Assembly (NCBI RefSeq): GCF_000444135.1
Contig: NZ_ATDK01000240.1
Span: forward strand, 1 to 64,000
Direction of reading: 5' to 3'
Length of the DNA: 64,000 nt
DNA from: Pseudomonas avellanae BPIC 631
GTDB taxonomy: Bacteria; Pseudomonadota; Gammaproteobacteria; Pseudomonadales; Pseudomonadaceae
The notes beneath the pieces are model-generated. The model saw nothing but the letters and a program-made list of their open reading frames with translations. It did no database searches and was not told the DNA's origin. A program made the translations under genes and the position numbers. Shown here piece after piece: positions 27,770-46,146 of this stretch; the first letter of the stretch is position 1; each line of letters begins with the position of its first letter.

Positions 27770-28423
27770 ATGCAAACAGGTCTGGATTTCACCCTTGTCG
27801 AGGACCTGGTCGCAGGCGTTGACGAAGTCGGTCGCGGCCCGTTGTGCGGCGCAGTGGTGACCGCTGCAGTCATTCTTGACCCCGCCAGGCCTATTCTCGG
27901 GCTCAATGACTCCAAGAAACTGACCGAAGCCAAACGCGAAAAGCTGTTTGTCGAGATTCAGGAAAAAGCCCTGTGCTGGTTTATAGCCCGGGCTGAGGTT
28001 GAAGAAATCGACCAGTTGAACATCTTGCATGCCACGATGCTGGCCATGAAGCGCGCCGTCGAAGGGTTGAGCATCACCCCGAAACTGGCCCTGATCGACG
28101 GCAATCGCTGCCCGCAACTGTCGGTGCCCTCAGCGCCGGTGGTCAAGGGTGACTCCAAGGTGCCAGCCATTGCCGCCGCATCGATTCTCGCCAAAGTGAG
28201 CCGCGATCGTGAAATGGCTGCGCTCGAGCTGATTTATCCGGGTTATGGCATCGGTGGGCACAAGGGTTATCCTACGCCGGTGCACCTTGAGGCGCTGGCC
28301 CGGCTCGGGCCTACGCCTATTCATCGGCGTTCTTTCGGGCCAGTGCGTGCGGCCCATGAAGCGCGTGCGGCCATCATGCTCGGCGGTTCGATCCCGTTAC
28401 CGGTCGGTCTGTTGCAAGACTGA
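27770..28423 (+). CDS. rnhB: Ribonuclease HII
   Basis: Cleaves RNA in RNA-DNA hybrids, notably at single misincorporated ribonucleotides. The 217-aa protein has the acidic metal site in [18 protein letters not shown] and [11 protein letters not shown] 27770 (MQTGLDF) matches the family start. A GTG at 27755 overlapping the lpxB stop would add five residues and cannot be excluded. It completes the lpxD-fabZ-lpxA-lpxB-rnhB-dnaE order. Confidence 0.96.
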   Translation: MQTGLDFTLVEDLVAGVDEVGRGPLCGAVVTAAVILDPARPILGLNDSKKLTEAKREKLFVEIQEKALCWFIARAEVEEIDQLNILHATMLAMKRAVEGLSITPKLALIDGNRCPQLSVPSAPVVKGDSKVPAIAAASILAKVSRDREMAALELIYPGYGIGGHKGYPTPVHLEALARLGPTPIHRRSFGPVRAAHEARAAIMLGGSIPLPVGLLQD

Positions 28424-28492
28424 CGTTTCATCTCGGGCCAGCTACAATCCTGCCCTTCGTTTTTTTGTATTTTCGCGTTTTATAGGATCACC

Positions 28493-32014
<3,522 letters not shown>

Positions 32015-32142
32015 ACGCCGCAGGCTTGATCTGCGCTCAACCCTGAATTTTAATTTCGACCTGACCGCGCCTGTTCCGAACAGGAAAGGCGCAGACGGAT
32101 CAACCGGCCGGCCTCTTGGCCGTCGACCCAAGACGGATGCCT

Positions 32143-33090
32143 ATGAACCCGAATTTTCTTGATTTCGAACAGCCTATCGCTGACTTGCAGGCCAAAATCG
32201 AAGAACTGCGCTTGGTGGGCAATGACAACTCGCTGAACATCGGCGACGAGATCTCCCGGCTGCAAGACAAGAGCAAGACGCTTACCGAAAGCATTTTCGG
32301 CAACCTGACCAGTTGGCAGATCGCGCGCATGGCGCGTCATCCGCGTCGTCCGTACACGCTGGACTACATCGAAAACATTTTTACCGAGTTCGATGAGTTG
32401 CACGGCGACCGTCACTTCTCCGATGACGCTGCCATCGTTGGCGGCATTGCCCGTCTGGACAACCAGCCGGTGATGATCATCGGCCACCAGAAAGGCCGTG
32501 AAGTACGCGAAAAGGTTCGTCGCAATTTCGGCATGCCGCGCCCTGAAGGCTACCGCAAGGCTTGCCGTCTGATGGAAATGGCAGAGCGCTTCAAGATGCC
32601 GATCCTGACGTTTATCGACACCCCGGGCGCTTATCCGGGTATCGATGCGGAAGAGCGCAACCAGAGCGAAGCGATCGCCTGGAACCTGCGCGTCATGGCG
32701 CGACTGAAAACCCCGATCATCGCCACCGTTATCGGTGAGGGCGGTTCCGGTGGTGCATTGGCCATTGGCGTCTGCGACCAGTTGAACATGCTGCAGTACT
32801 CGACTTACGCCGTGATCTCTCCGGAAGGCTGCGCGTCGATTCTGTGGAAAACCGCCGAGAAGGCGCCCGATGCTGCTGAAGCCATGGGCATCACGGCGGA
32901 CCGCCTGAAAGGCCTGGGCATCGTCGACAAGGTCATCGCCGAGCCTCTGGGCGGCGCGCATCGCGACCCGGTTGCCGCCGCTGCATTGATTCGTGAAGAG
33001 CTGAGCAGTCAGTTGGCGATGCTCAAGGCATTCGATAACGACGCGCTTTTGGCCCGCCGTTATGATCGCCTGATGAGCTACGGTCTCTAA
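32143..33090 (+). CDS. accA: Acetyl-CoA carboxylase carboxyltransferase subunit alpha
   Basis: With AccD it transfers CO2 from carboxybiotin-BCCP to acetyl-CoA to form malonyl-CoA. The 315-aa protein has [15 protein letters not shown], the crotonase-fold [23 protein letters not shown] and [13 protein letters not shown], which builds the oxyanion hole. ATG 32143 is preferred over the in-frame ATG at 32137 because AAGACGG lies 6 bases before it. A 13-bp perfect hairpin follows the stop. Confidence 0.97.
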   Translation: MNPNFLDFEQPIADLQAKIEELRLVGNDNSLNIGDEISRLQDKSKTLTESIFGNLTSWQIARMARHPRRPYTLDYIENIFTEFDELHGDRHFSDDAAIVGGIARLDNQPVMIIGHQKGREVREKVRRNFGMPRPEGYRKACRLMEMAERFKMPILTFIDTPGAYPGIDAEERNQSEAIAWNLRVMARLKTPIIATVIGEGGSGGALAIGVCDQLNMLQYSTYAVISPEGCASILWKTAEKAPDAAEAMGITADRLKGLGIVDKVIAEPLGGAHRDPVAAAALIREELSSQLAMLKAFDNDALLARRYDRLMSYGL

Positions 33091-33103
33091 CGTCGTTTCT
33101 CGT

Positions 33104-33133
33104 GCTGATACATCCCGCTTGGGATGTATCAGC
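33104..33133 (+). terminator. Perfect 13-bp inverted repeat after accA
   Basis: GCTGATACATCCC and GGGATGTATCAGC are exact inverted copies around a 4-base loop, 13 bases after accA. Neither strand has a U tract, so it is better read as an mRNA stability or processing hairpin, or a protein-binding palindrome, than a textbook intrinsic terminator. Confidence 0.55.
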
Positions 33134-33166
33134 CGGGGCATCGACTTCGCGAGCACGCGAAGCTGA

Positions 33167-34516
33167 GTGAAAACACCAGTGACCACCTCCATGCACAGCG
33201 GTCATGATCTTTGCGCCAGGCTTCTGCAAGCCCTGGCGCCCTGGCGCACTGCGCCAACCTGGTACGTCGGTTTCTCTGGCGGCCTGGATTCCACCGTGCT
33301 GCTGCATCTTCTGGCTGAACTCGCCACCCGCGAAAACCTCCCTGCGTTACACGCTATCCACGTTCATCACGGCCTGCAGGCCGTTGCCGATGCGTGGCCG
33401 GAGCATTGTCGTCAGGTTTGTCAGGCGCTGGATGTGGCGTTTGAGCTGGTTCGGGTAACGGTCGAGCCCGGTGCAAGTCTGGAGCAGGCCGCTCGGCAGG
33501 CGCGTTACACCGCGTTCACTGACAGGCTGGGCGAAGGCGATGTATTGCTGACCGGCCAGCACCGTGACGATCAGGCGGAAACCCTGTTGTTCCGCCTGCT
33601 GCGCGGTGCCGGTGTGCGCGGTCTGGCGGCCATGCCCGAGCAGCGCAGGCTCGGTCGAGGGCATCTGGCAAGGCCGTTGCTGGGAGTGTCGCGAGTCGAA
33701 CTGGAAAGCTACGCCCGCCAGCAGGGCCTGAGATGGGTTGAAGACCCCAGCAATGACGATCAGCAGTTCTCGCGCAATTTTCTGCGCAGCCAGGTGCTGC
33801 CACTGCTGACGTCCAGATGGCCGCAGGCGACTGCCAGTCTGGCGCGCACCGCTGGTCATCTCGCTGAGGCTCAGCAACTGCTGGACGAACTCGCGGCGCA
33901 GGACGTTGCCAGTGCGCAGGCGACAACGCCGTTTGCCTGGCTTGGCTTGCCGGTGCTGAGCCTGGGGCCTATTGCCCGGTTGTCTGGCGCGCGGCAACGC
34001 AACGTCATGCGTCACTGGCTCGCGCCGCTGACCCGCCTGCCGGACACCGATCACTGGGCTGGCTGGGAAGCGCTGCGCGACGCCGCTCAGGATGCTCGTC
34101 CATTGTGGCGGCTGGCCGATGGGGCTTTGCACCGGGCGCAGGGTTGTATCTGGTGGCTACCCGCTGGCTGGGAGCAGGCGGGCAGCGAGGCAGTGAACTG
34201 GGCCGACCCGCGCGCGCCGCTGGACCTTCCCGAAAACGGTCAGGTGAGCCTGGAAGGTGAAGCGCCGTCAGGCGGCCTGAGTGTCCGCTATCGTCAGGGC
34301 GCTGAGGTGATGCACCTCAGCGGGCGTGGCAGCCGTGATCTCAAGCGGCTGCTCAATGAGCACGCGGTGCCGGCATTTCTGCGCGGCAGATTGCCGCTGC
34401 TGTACCGGGATAACGAGCTTCTGGCCGTCGCCAACCTGCCCGGACTGGACGGTTCACCCAATGAACGCTGGCGTTTGCGCTGGGTTGCACCGACCGGCGA
34501 CCAAAGTTTGAGCTGA
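33167..34516 (+). CDS. tilS: tRNA(Ile)-lysidine synthetase
   Basis: Modifies C34 of the CAU-anticodon tRNA-Ile to lysidine using ATP and lysine, so that it reads AUA. The 449-aa protein has the PP-loop motif FSGGLDSTVLLH near residue 35, HVHHGLQ, TGQHRDDQAETLLFRLLRGAG, and two C-terminal domains. It is called from GTG 33167; an ATG at 33191 (MHSGHDL) is also possible, as neither has a strong ribosome binding site. The pyrG promoter candidate overlaps its 3' end. Confidence 0.94.
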   Translation: MKTPVTTSMHSGHDLCARLLQALAPWRTAPTWYVGFSGGLDSTVLLHLLAELATRENLPALHAIHVHHGLQAVADAWPEHCRQVCQALDVAFELVRVTVEPGASLEQAARQARYTAFTDRLGEGDVLLTGQHRDDQAETLLFRLLRGAGVRGLAAMPEQRRLGRGHLARPLLGVSRVELESYARQQGLRWVEDPSNDDQQFSRNFLRSQVLPLLTSRWPQATASLARTAGHLAEAQQLLDELAAQDVASAQATTPFAWLGLPVLSLGPIARLSGARQRNVMRHWLAPLTRLPDTDHWAGWEALRDAAQDARPLWRLADGALHRAQGCIWWLPAGWEQAGSEAVNWADPRAPLDLPENGQVSLEGEAPSGGLSVRYRQGAEVMHLSGRGSRDLKRLLNEHAVPAFLRGRLPLLYRDNELLAVANLPGLDGSPNERWRLRWVAPTGDQSLS

Positions 34517-34536
34517 AAGCCCCTTTCCGGTAGACT
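34508..34536 (+). promoter_or_regulatory. Candidate sigma-70 promoter of pyrG
   Basis: TTGAGC (34508-34513), a 17-base spacer, and TAGACT (34531-34536) overlap the last codons of tilS. It would give a leader of about 240 bases before pyrG. Confidence 0.45.
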
Positions 34537-34690
34537 ACGCTCCCTTCTTGATACAACTTCTGTTGGTTCTTTTGAAACAACGCAAGTTGCCGGTTACCAA
34601 CCAGTGTTTACTGGGTAATTCTTAAAATGTAGCGCACACCTCGCTGGCTTCGGCCGGTCGGTTTCAACGCAGCAGTTTCGGGAGTGCACC

Positions 34691-38696
<4,006 letters not shown>

Positions 38697-38793
38697 GCCA
38701 TAGATGGTAAAAGACGCAGAGTGCTGCATCAGGTCGTGCTTCATGGCCCGCCCTTGCAGTTGCGATGCTGACGCTCCGCGGTAATCTGGAGTG

Positions 38794-38821
38794 ATTGAGC
38801 CTGGCTTATGTCAGGCTCAAT
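38794..38821 (+). terminator. Stem-loop between eno and ftsB
   Basis: A perfect 10-bp inverted repeat, ATTGAGCCTG / CAGGCTCAAT, with an 8-base loop, 98 bases after eno and 65 before ftsB. No U run follows. The rest of the 189-bp gap shows nothing I can identify. Confidence 0.45.
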
Positions 38822-38885
38822 GCCCTCGGTCATTTGTTCTTCACGTTGGCTCTGCTGTCTTTTTTACTGGGTACCTGATATTTCA

Positions 38886-39164
38886 ATGCGCAGTCCTAAC
38901 TGGTTGTTCCTTATCCTGCTCTTGTTGCTGGCTGGCTTGCAGTACCGCCTTTGGGTTGGTAACGGAAGCCTTGCGCAAGTGGCCAGCCTGACTCAGCAGA
39001 TTGCCGACCAGCATGCTGAAAATCAGGTGCTGCTGGAGCGCAACCGTGTGCTCGATGCCGAGGTCATGGAATTGAAAAAAGGTCTGGAAACCGTCGAAGA
39101 GCGCGCCCGGCACGAACTGGGCATGGTCAAAGAGGGCGAAACCCTTTACCAGCTCGCGCAATGA
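38886..39164 (+). CDS. ftsB: Cell division protein FtsB
   Basis: A bitopic inner-membrane divisome protein that forms a complex with FtsL and FtsQ and activates FtsWI. The 92-aa protein has a short cytoplasmic N terminus, one transmembrane helix (residues 5-21, WLFLILLLLLAGLQYRL), then a periplasmic coiled coil (SLTQQIADQHAENQVLLERN) and the conserved EERARHELGMVKEGE segment. It lies between eno and ispD as in E. coli and P. aeruginosa. Confidence 0.95.
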   Translation: MRSPNWLFLILLLLLAGLQYRLWVGNGSLAQVASLTQQIADQHAENQVLLERNRVLDAEVMELKKGLETVEERARHELGMVKEGETLYQLAQ

Positions 39165-39177
39165 TCAAGTGGGTGCG

Positions 39178-39888
39178 ATGACTGACTTTCTTCCTGCCTT
39201 CTGGGCAGTGATACCTGCGGCGGGCATCGGTGCTCGCATGGCAGCTGACCGTCCCAAGCAATACCTGCAACTGGGCGGCCTGACAATTCTTGAACACAGC
39301 CTGCTTTGCTTTCTCGATCATCCAAGGCTCAAGGGCCTGGTGATCAGCCTGGCTGTGGACGATCCATACTGGGCTGCGTTGCCCTGTGCGCATGACTCGC
39401 GTATCCAGCGGGTAGACGGCGGGCGCGAGCGTTCCGGCTCGGTGCTCAACGCGCTGCTGCATCTGCATGCGCAGGGGGCAAGTGACGACGACTGGGTGCT
39501 GGTGCATGACGCTGCGCGCCCGAATCTGGCGCGCAGTGATCTGGACAACCTGCTCGGTCAGTTGGCAGGCGACCCGGTCGGAGGGCTGTTGGCCGTGCCG
39601 GCGCGCGACACCCTCAAGCGTGCCGACAGCGATGGCCGGGTGGTTGAGACCGTTGACCGAAGCCTGATCTGGCAAGCGTTCACGCCGCAGATGTTTCGCC
39701 TGGGTGCCTTGCACCGCGCCCTAACCGACAGCCTGGTGTCGAATGTCAGCATCACTGACGAGGCATCGGCCATCGAGTGGGCGGGGCAGTCGCCGCGTTT
39801 GATCGAAGGGCGCTCGGACAACATCAAGGTCACTCGCCCTGAAGACCTGGAATGGCTGCGCCAGCGTCGCAGCGAATTTGGCCGTTAG
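39178..39888 (+). CDS. ispD: 2-C-methyl-D-erythritol 4-phosphate cytidylyltransferase
   Basis: The third step of the MEP pathway, making CDP-ME from MEP and CTP. The 236-aa protein has the CTP-binding VIPAAGIGARMAADRPKQYL, VDGGRERSGSVLNAL, VLVHDAARP and the late TDEASAIEW. ATG 39178 is used; a GTG at 39169 would add three residues. In many gammaproteobacteria ispD and ispF are adjacent; here the formaldehyde module of about 3 kb lies between them. Confidence 0.96.
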   Translation: MTDFLPAFWAVIPAAGIGARMAADRPKQYLQLGGLTILEHSLLCFLDHPRLKGLVISLAVDDPYWAALPCAHDSRIQRVDGGRERSGSVLNALLHLHAQGASDDDWVLVHDAARPNLARSDLDNLLGQLAGDPVGGLLAVPARDTLKRADSDGRVVETVDRSLIWQAFTPQMFRLGALHRALTDSLVSNVSITDEASAIEWAGQSPRLIEGRSDNIKVTRPEDLEWLRQRRSEFGR

Positions 39889-39894
39889 CGGCCG

Positions 39895-40791
39895 CTACTG
39901 GCGATATTCATCCTGCATCGCCAGCCCTTCTTTCAGATAATCCACCAGTTTGCGCACTTTGGGCGACAGGTGACGTTGTTGCGGGTAAAGCGCCCACACG
40001 GCCGTGTTGGGTGGTTGATGCGCTTCCAGCAATGACACCAACGCTCCTTCTTTGAGGTGCTTTTGCACGTAATAATCGGGCAGTTGACACAGCCCGACCC
40101 CTTGCAATGCGGCATCCAGCACGGCCTGCCCGCTGTTGCAGCGCCAGTTGCCTTGTACTCGTTGGGAAAACTCGCGGCCGTTCTGTTGCAACTGCCAGGT
40201 ATCGCTGCCCCCGATCAGGCAATTATGGCGGCTCAGTTCCGACAGGCTGTGCGGTCGTCCATAGCGTTCGAGATAGGAAGGCGATGCGCACAGGTACATT
40301 TGCCGTGGCGCAAGGCGCGTCGCGACCATGCGCGAATCCTGCAGTCGGCCCAGACGAATCGCCAGGTCCATGCCCTCATGAACCAGATCCAGCGTGTCAT
40401 TGCTCAGTTCGATATCAACGCGCAGCTGCGGATACAGCTCAATGAAGCGGGTCACCAAGGGCGTGATAAAGCGCTCGCCATACGCCACTGCGCAGGTCAT
40501 GCGTAACAGGCCTTTCGGCTCGCTGGCCAGATCACCGACCGCGCGCAAGGCTTCTTCGCGACCGTCCTGCAGGCGCTGACAGTGATGCAGAAAAGTCTGG
40601 CCTGCCTCGGTCAGTGCCACCTTGCGCGTGCTGCGATACAGCAGGCGAGTCTGCAAGCGTTCTTCAAGGCGCACGATCTGGCGGCTGACGTGTGACGAAG
40701 AAACGCCCAGTCGTAGCGCTGCCGCCGTGAACTGCCCGCATTCAGCGACTGCGACAAACTCGTCCAGACCTTCCCAGCGATTGGTGTACAT
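39895..40791 (-). CDS. gfnR: LysR-family regulator of formaldehyde detoxification (GfnR-like)
   Basis: The 298-aa protein has an N-terminal winged HTH (QFTAAALRLGVSSSHVSRQIVRLEERL, residues about 17-41) and a C-terminal effector-binding domain. It is divergent from adhC with a 104-bp intergenic region, the classic LysR activator layout, and corresponds in position to PA3630, reported to activate adhC and its esterase partner. The effector is inferred to be a formaldehyde or glutathione-adduct signal. Its 3' end lies 6 bases from that of ispD. Confidence 0.82.
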   Translation of the reverse strand: MYTNRWEGLDEFVAVAECGQFTAAALRLGVSSSHVSRQIVRLEERLQTRLLYRSTRKVALTEAGQTFLHHCQRLQDGREEALRAVGDLASEPKGLLRMTCAVAYGERFITPLVTRFIELYPQLRVDIELSNDTLDLVHEGMDLAIRLGRLQDSRMVATRLAPRQMYLCASPSYLERYGRPHSLSELSRHNCLIGGSDTWQLQQNGREFSQRVQGNWRCNSGQAVLDAALQGVGLCQLPDYYVQKHLKEGALVSLLEAHQPPNTAVWALYPQQRHLSPKVRKLVDYLKEGLAMQDEYRQ

Positions 40792-40814
40792 CGATTATCC
40801 CTGTACAGCATTAA

Positions 40815-42008
<1,194 letters not shown>

Positions 42009-42013
42009 GGAGC

Positions 42014-42081
42014 AGCGGCAAGCTTCAAGCGGCAAGCGAGCTTTGCGCCCGCTTTTAGCTTGCTGCTTGAAGCTTGCCGCT
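42014..42081. repeat. REP-like palindromic repeat between adhC and fghA
   Basis: Two 24-base arms, 42014-42037 and 42058-42081, are inverted copies with one mismatch around a 20-base loop. The core arm is AGCGGCAAGCTTCAAGC, a unit seen many times in Pseudomonas intergenic regions. It occupies almost the whole 92-bp gap. In the mRNA it would fold into a strong hairpin able to stabilise adhC message or reduce read-through into fghA. Confidence 0.8.
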
Positions 42082-42100
42082 AATTGCTGGAGACCCTTCT

Positions 42101-42946
42101 ATGCCTTTGGAAAATATTTCGTGCCAGAAAAGCTTCGGTGGCTGGCACAAGCGTTACAAGCATCACTCTCAGGTGCTGGGCTGCGACATGGTGTTTGCCG
42201 TTTACCTGCCGCCACAGGCAGAGCAGGGTGGCAAGCTGCCCGTGCTGTATTGGTTGTCGGGCCTGACCTGCACGGACGAAAACTTCATGCAGAAAGCGGC
42301 GGCCCTGCGATTTGCAGCCGAGCTGGGCATTATCGTCGTGGCGCCTGATACCAGCCCGCGCGGTGCTGATGTACCGGACGACCCTGAGGGTGCCTGGGAC
42401 TTCGGTCACGGCGCAGGTTTCTACCTCAATGCCACCGAACAGCCGTACGCACGGCATTATCAAATGCACGATTACGTGGTCAAGGAGTTGCCCGCACTGG
42501 TCGAAGCGCACTTTCCGGCCTCACAGGCCCGCAGTATCAGTGGCCATTCGATGGGCGGTCACGGCGCGCTGGTGTGTGCCTTGCGCAATCCGGGTCGTTA
42601 CAAATCGGTGTCGGCATTTTCGCCGACCAGCAGTCCGATCGATTGCCCGTGGGGCCAGAAGGCATTCTCGCGTTACCTGGGCGAAGACCGCTCGCGCTGG
42701 CGTGAATGGGATGCCAGCGTGTTGATTGCCGAGGCTGCGGAAAAACTTCCGACACTGGTCGATCAGGGCGATCGTGACGATTTTCTGCTCAATCAACTCA
42801 AGCCTGAAGTACTGGTCCAGGCCGCGAAAGCTGCGCAGTACCCGCTCACACTGCGGATGCAGCCTGGCTACGACCACAGCTATTTCTTCATCTCCAGTTT
42901 CATCGAAGACCATCTCAGGCATCACGCCGCAGCCTTGAACAGCTAA
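42101..42946 (+). CDS. fghA: S-formylglutathione hydrolase
   Basis: Hydrolyses S-formylglutathione to formate and glutathione, the step after AdhC. The 281-aa alpha/beta hydrolase (esterase D family) has YWLSGLTCTDENF, the nucleophile Ser150 in ISGHSMGGHGAL, catalytic Asp in VDQGDRDDF and His in YDHSYFF. ATG 42101 has GGAG 8 bases upstream. It is followed by a strong terminator that abuts ispF. Confidence 0.96.
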   Translation: MPLENISCQKSFGGWHKRYKHHSQVLGCDMVFAVYLPPQAEQGGKLPVLYWLSGLTCTDENFMQKAAALRFAAELGIIVVAPDTSPRGADVPDDPEGAWDFGHGAGFYLNATEQPYARHYQMHDYVVKELPALVEAHFPASQARSISGHSMGGHGALVCALRNPGRYKSVSAFSPTSSPIDCPWGQKAFSRYLGEDRSRWREWDASVLIAEAAEKLPTLVDQGDRDDFLLNQLKPEVLVQAAKAAQYPLTLRMQPGYDHSYFFISSFIEDHLRHHAAALNS

Positions 42947-42970
42947 CGCGCGCCAAAGCAGGTAGAATCA

Positions 42971-42999
42971 CGCCCTGACTTTTTTCAGGGCGTTTTTTT
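42971..42999 (+). terminator. Rho-independent terminator of fghA, abutting the ispF start codon
   Basis: CGCCCTGA / TCAGGGCG forms an 8-bp stem with a 6-base loop, followed by seven Ts (42993-42999). The next base is the A of the ispF ATG. The only Shine-Dalgarno-like bases for ispF (CAGGG) lie inside the stem. Confidence 0.9.
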
Positions 43000-43473
43000 A
43001 TGCGTATTGGCCATGGCTATGATGTGCACCGTTTCGCTGAAGGCGATTTCATTACCTTGGGCGGCGTGCGGATTGCACACGGGTTCGGCCTGCTGGCCCA
43101 CTCCGATGGCGATGTCCTGCTGCATGCGCTGAGCGATGCGCTACTGGGCGCGGCGGCGCTGGGCGACATCGGCAAGCACTTTCCGGACACAGACCCACAA
43201 TTCAAAGGCGCTGACAGCCGCGTATTGCTGCGTCATGTGCTCAAGCAGATCCACGAAAAAGGCTGGAAGGTCGGCAATGTCGACGCCACCATTGTTGCCC
43301 AGGCACCGAAAATGGCACCGCACATCGACGCCATGCGTGCGTTGATCGCCGAGGATCTGCTCGTGGAGCTGGACCAGGTGAACGTGAAAGCGACGACCAC
43401 GGAAAAACTCGGCTTCACCGGCCGTGAAGAAGGCATTGCGGTGCATGCTGTCGCGTTGTTGCTGCGCGCATGA
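43000..43473 (+). CDS. ispF: 2-C-methyl-D-erythritol 2,4-cyclodiphosphate synthase
   Basis: The fifth step of the MEP pathway: cyclises CDP-ME 2-phosphate with release of CMP. The 157-aa trimeric enzyme begins [12 protein letters not shown] with the zinc ligands Asp and His, and has [34 protein letters not shown] and [15 protein letters not shown]. The start has the unusual context described for the terminator. Its 3' end overlaps truD by 4 bases (ATGA). Confidence 0.97.
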   Translation: MRIGHGYDVHRFAEGDFITLGGVRIAHGFGLLAHSDGDVLLHALSDALLGAAALGDIGKHFPDTDPQFKGADSRVLLRHVLKQIHEKGWKVGNVDATIVAQAPKMAPHIDAMRALIAEDLLVELDQVNVKATTTEKLGFTGREEGIAVHAVALLLRA

Positions 43474-44528
43474 ACGAACTCGAACTGCTGGGCCCGCGGG
43501 CCTACGGCGATGCACTGGGCCGTGCTGCCCTAAAGGCGACAGCCGAAGACTTTCAGGTTGACGAGGTGCTCGATATCCCGCTGTCCGACGATGGCGAGCA
43601 CTTGTGGCTGTGGGTCGAAAAGCGCGGCCTGAACACCGAGGAAGCCGCTCGCAGGCTGGCACGTGCCGCAGGTGTTCAGTTGCGCACGGTCAGTTACGCC
43701 GGATTGAAAGACCGCCAGGCGCTGACCCGCCAATGGTTCAGCATTCAGCTGCCGGGCAAGGCCGATCCAGACCTTTCGGCCGCGCAGGACGCTACGCTGC
43801 AGATTCTCAAGAGCGGGCGACACAAGCGCAAATTGCAGCGCGGTGCCCACGCCGCCAATGGTTTCACGCTCAGGCTGACCCAGCTGGAGGGTGACAAGGA
43901 GGCGTTGAATCAACGCCTTGAAACCATCGCCCTGCAGGGCATACCCAACTATTTCGGTGTGCAGCGTTTCGGCTATCAGGGCGGCAATCTGGGCGAGGCG
44001 CGCGATTACGCAGGCCGTAAGGCGCTGCCTGAACAACGTGCAGTGCGTTCGCGGCTGTTGTCCACCGCGCGCAGCTACCTGTTCAATCGGGTCTTGGCAG
44101 TGCGTGTTGCCGATGGCAGCTGGCAGAAGGCTCAGGTAGGCGATTTGCTGGCGTTCACTGACAGCCGCAGCTTTTTCCCGGCTGATGTTGATGAATGCAG
44201 CGACCCCCGACTGGCCATTCTCGACCTCCATCCCACCGGCCCGCAGTGGGGTGAAGGCCCATCGCCAGCTGGTGGTGCCACCGCAGCGCTGGAAAACGCC
44301 ATCGCCAACGATGAGTCGGTGCTGCGCGACTGGCTGGTCCGGGCCGGTATGGAGCACGAACGTCGCATCCTGCGACTGCCCATTGGGCGGCTGACGTGGC
44401 ATTATCCCGAGCCTGACATTCTGCAACTGGAATTCGTCCTTCCGCCCGGATGCTTTGCCACTGTTTTGGTGCGCGAACTCGTTGATCTGGTGCCGGTTGG
44501 GCAGACGGACAGCCCATGCGTATTCTGA
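43470..44528 (+). CDS. truD: tRNA pseudouridine(13) synthase TruD
   Basis: Isomerises U13 to pseudouridine in tRNA-Glu and others. The 352-aa protein has the TruD-specific motif [16 protein letters not shown] with catalytic Asp81, [13 protein letters not shown], and a TRUD insertion domain between. It overlaps ispF by 4 bases and surE by 13 bases, so the ispF-truD-surE-pcm genes are read as one transcript. Confidence 0.96.
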   Translation: MNELELLGPRAYGDALGRAALKATAEDFQVDEVLDIPLSDDGEHLWLWVEKRGLNTEEAARRLARAAGVQLRTVSYAGLKDRQALTRQWFSIQLPGKADPDLSAAQDATLQILKSGRHKRKLQRGAHAANGFTLRLTQLEGDKEALNQRLETIALQGIPNYFGVQRFGYQGGNLGEARDYAGRKALPEQRAVRSRLLSTARSYLFNRVLAVRVADGSWQKAQVGDLLAFTDSRSFFPADVDECSDPRLAILDLHPTGPQWGEGPSPAGGATAALENAIANDESVLRDWLVRAGMEHERRILRLPIGRLTWHYPEPDILQLEFVLPPGCFATVLVRELVDLVPVGQTDSPCVF

Positions 44529-45265
44529 TATCAAATGATGACGGGGTGAACTCGCCCGGTCTTGCAGCGCTCTATGCGGCGCTGGCGGACTATACCGAGT
44601 GCGTGGTGATCGCGCCTGATCAGGACAAGAGTGGTGCCAGCAGTTCGCTGACACTTGATCGGCCGTTGCACCCGCAAACCCTGGCTAATGGCTTCATCAG
44701 TCTCAACGGTACGCCGACCGACTGCGTGCACCTGGGGATTCACGGGCTGCTGGAGCGAGAGCCCGGGATGGTGGTTTCAGGCATCAATCTGGGTGCCAAT
44801 CTGGGCGACGATGTACTGTATTCCGGAACGGTCGCCGCAGCGCTTGAAGGGCGTTTTCTGCAGCGTCCCTCGTTTGCTTTTTCGTTTTTGTCCCGTCAGC
44901 CGGATAACCTGGCGACGGCGGCGCATTATGCGCGTTTGCTGGTCGAGGCCCACGAGCAATTCGACCTGCCACCCCGCACGGTACTGAACGTGAATATTCC
45001 GAACCTGCCGCTGGAGCATATCCGCGGCATTCAACTGACCCGATTGGGCCACCGTGCCCGCGCTGCGGCGCCGGTCAAGGTGGTCGATCCGCGGGGTCGC
45101 GCCGGTTACTGGATCGCTGCTGCCGGCGACGTCGAGGACGGCGGTGCCGGGACCGACTTTCATGCGGTCATGCAGGGTTATGTGTCGATCACCCCGCTAC
45201 AGCTGGATCGCACCTGTCAGGACGGCTTCAGCAGCCTGAACAACTGGCTGGAGGGGCGGCGCTGA
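44516..45265 (+). CDS. surE: 5'/3'-nucleotidase SurE
   Basis: A metal-dependent nucleotidase and exopolyphosphatase, associated with stationary-phase survival. The 249-aa protein begins [16 protein letters not shown] with the paired metal-binding Asp residues, and has SGASSSLTL, the [11 protein letters not shown] motif and [21 protein letters not shown]. It starts inside truD and its stop shares one base with the pcm ATG. The surE-pcm-nlpD-rpoS order is ancestral in gammaproteobacteria. Confidence 0.97.
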   Translation: MRILISNDDGVNSPGLAALYAALADYTECVVIAPDQDKSGASSSLTLDRPLHPQTLANGFISLNGTPTDCVHLGIHGLLEREPGMVVSGINLGANLGDDVLYSGTVAAALEGRFLQRPSFAFSFLSRQPDNLATAAHYARLLVEAHEQFDLPPRTVLNVNIPNLPLEHIRGIQLTRLGHRARAAAPVKVVDPRGRAGYWIAAAGDVEDGGAGTDFHAVMQGYVSITPLQLDRTCQDGFSSLNNWLEGRR

Positions 45266-45942
45266 TGTCTCGCGAGCAGGATGATCTACTACGACGCGGG
45301 ATCGGGATGACCTCGCAGCGAACCCGCGAGCGCCTGATTCAGCGCCTGTGCGAAGAAGGCATCGCCAACGAGCGTGTGCTTGACGTTATCCGCAAGACGC
45401 CCCGGCACCTGTTTGTCGATGAAGCGCTGGCGCATCGCGCCTATGAAGACACTGCGCTGCCAATCGGCCACAACCAGACCATTTCCCAGCCTTACATGGT
45501 TGCGCGGATGAGCGAGCTGCTGCTGGCAGCCGGGCCGCTCGACAAGGTCATGGAGATCGGCACGGGTTCCGGCTATCAGACCGCCGTGCTGTCGCAACTG
45601 GTGGAGCGGGTGTTTTCGGTCGAGCGCATCAAGGGCCTTCAGGACCGCGCCAAGGAACGGCTGGTCGAACTCAACCTGCGCAACGTGGTTTTCCGCTGGG
45701 GCGACGGCTGGGAGGGGTGGCCGGCTTTGGCGCCCTACAACGGCATCATCGTGACGGCGGTCGCGACCGATGTGCCGCAGGCGCTGCTCGATCAACTGGC
45801 ACCTGGAGGACGGCTGGTCATACCGGTGGGTGCTGGCGAGGTTCAGCAACTGATGCTGATCATCCGTGAAGAAAACGGGTTTTCCCGGCATGTACTCGGT
45901 GCTGTGCGCTTCGTCCCGCTGCTCAATGGGCCGATTGCGTAA
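45265..45942 (+). CDS. pcm: Protein-L-isoaspartate O-methyltransferase
   Basis: Uses SAM to methylate isoaspartyl residues in aged proteins so that they can be repaired. The 225-aa protein has [14 protein letters not shown], the [17 protein letters not shown] substrate site, the SAM-binding [18 protein letters not shown], and [10 protein letters not shown]. It overlaps the surE stop by one base. Confidence 0.96.
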   Translation: MSREQDDLLRRGIGMTSQRTRERLIQRLCEEGIANERVLDVIRKTPRHLFVDEALAHRAYEDTALPIGHNQTISQPYMVARMSELLLAAGPLDKVMEIGTGSGYQTAVLSQLVERVFSVERIKGLQDRAKERLVELNLRNVVFRWGDGWEGWPALAPYNGIIVTAVATDVPQALLDQLAPGGRLVIPVGAGEVQQLMLIIREENGFSRHVLGAVRFVPLLNGPIA

Positions 45943-46043
45943 AGATTGTCTGCACCCGCGAGTGAATTCTGGCGTCAGTCCTCGGTCTACAGCGCGCGGC
46001 CCGAAATGTTAAATGGCCTGATGGCATCATTTCATGTAGCTGA

Positions 46044-46072
46044 TTGATACATAAAACGTTTCAGCGCTTAAT
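46044..46072 (+). promoter_or_regulatory. Candidate sigma-70 promoter of nlpD-rpoS
   Basis: TTGATA (46044-46049), exactly 17 bases, and CTTAAT (46067-46072) lie in the 204-bp pcm-nlpD gap, about 75 bases before the nlpD GTG. The -35 matches consensus at 5 of 6 and the -10 at 4 of 6. Confidence 0.5.
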
Positions 46073-46146
46073 CACTGGCTGCCCGTCGCTATTACGGCAC
46101 AATAGGCATCTTTTTGAATTCAGTCACCAGTAAAAGGGAGTGGCGG

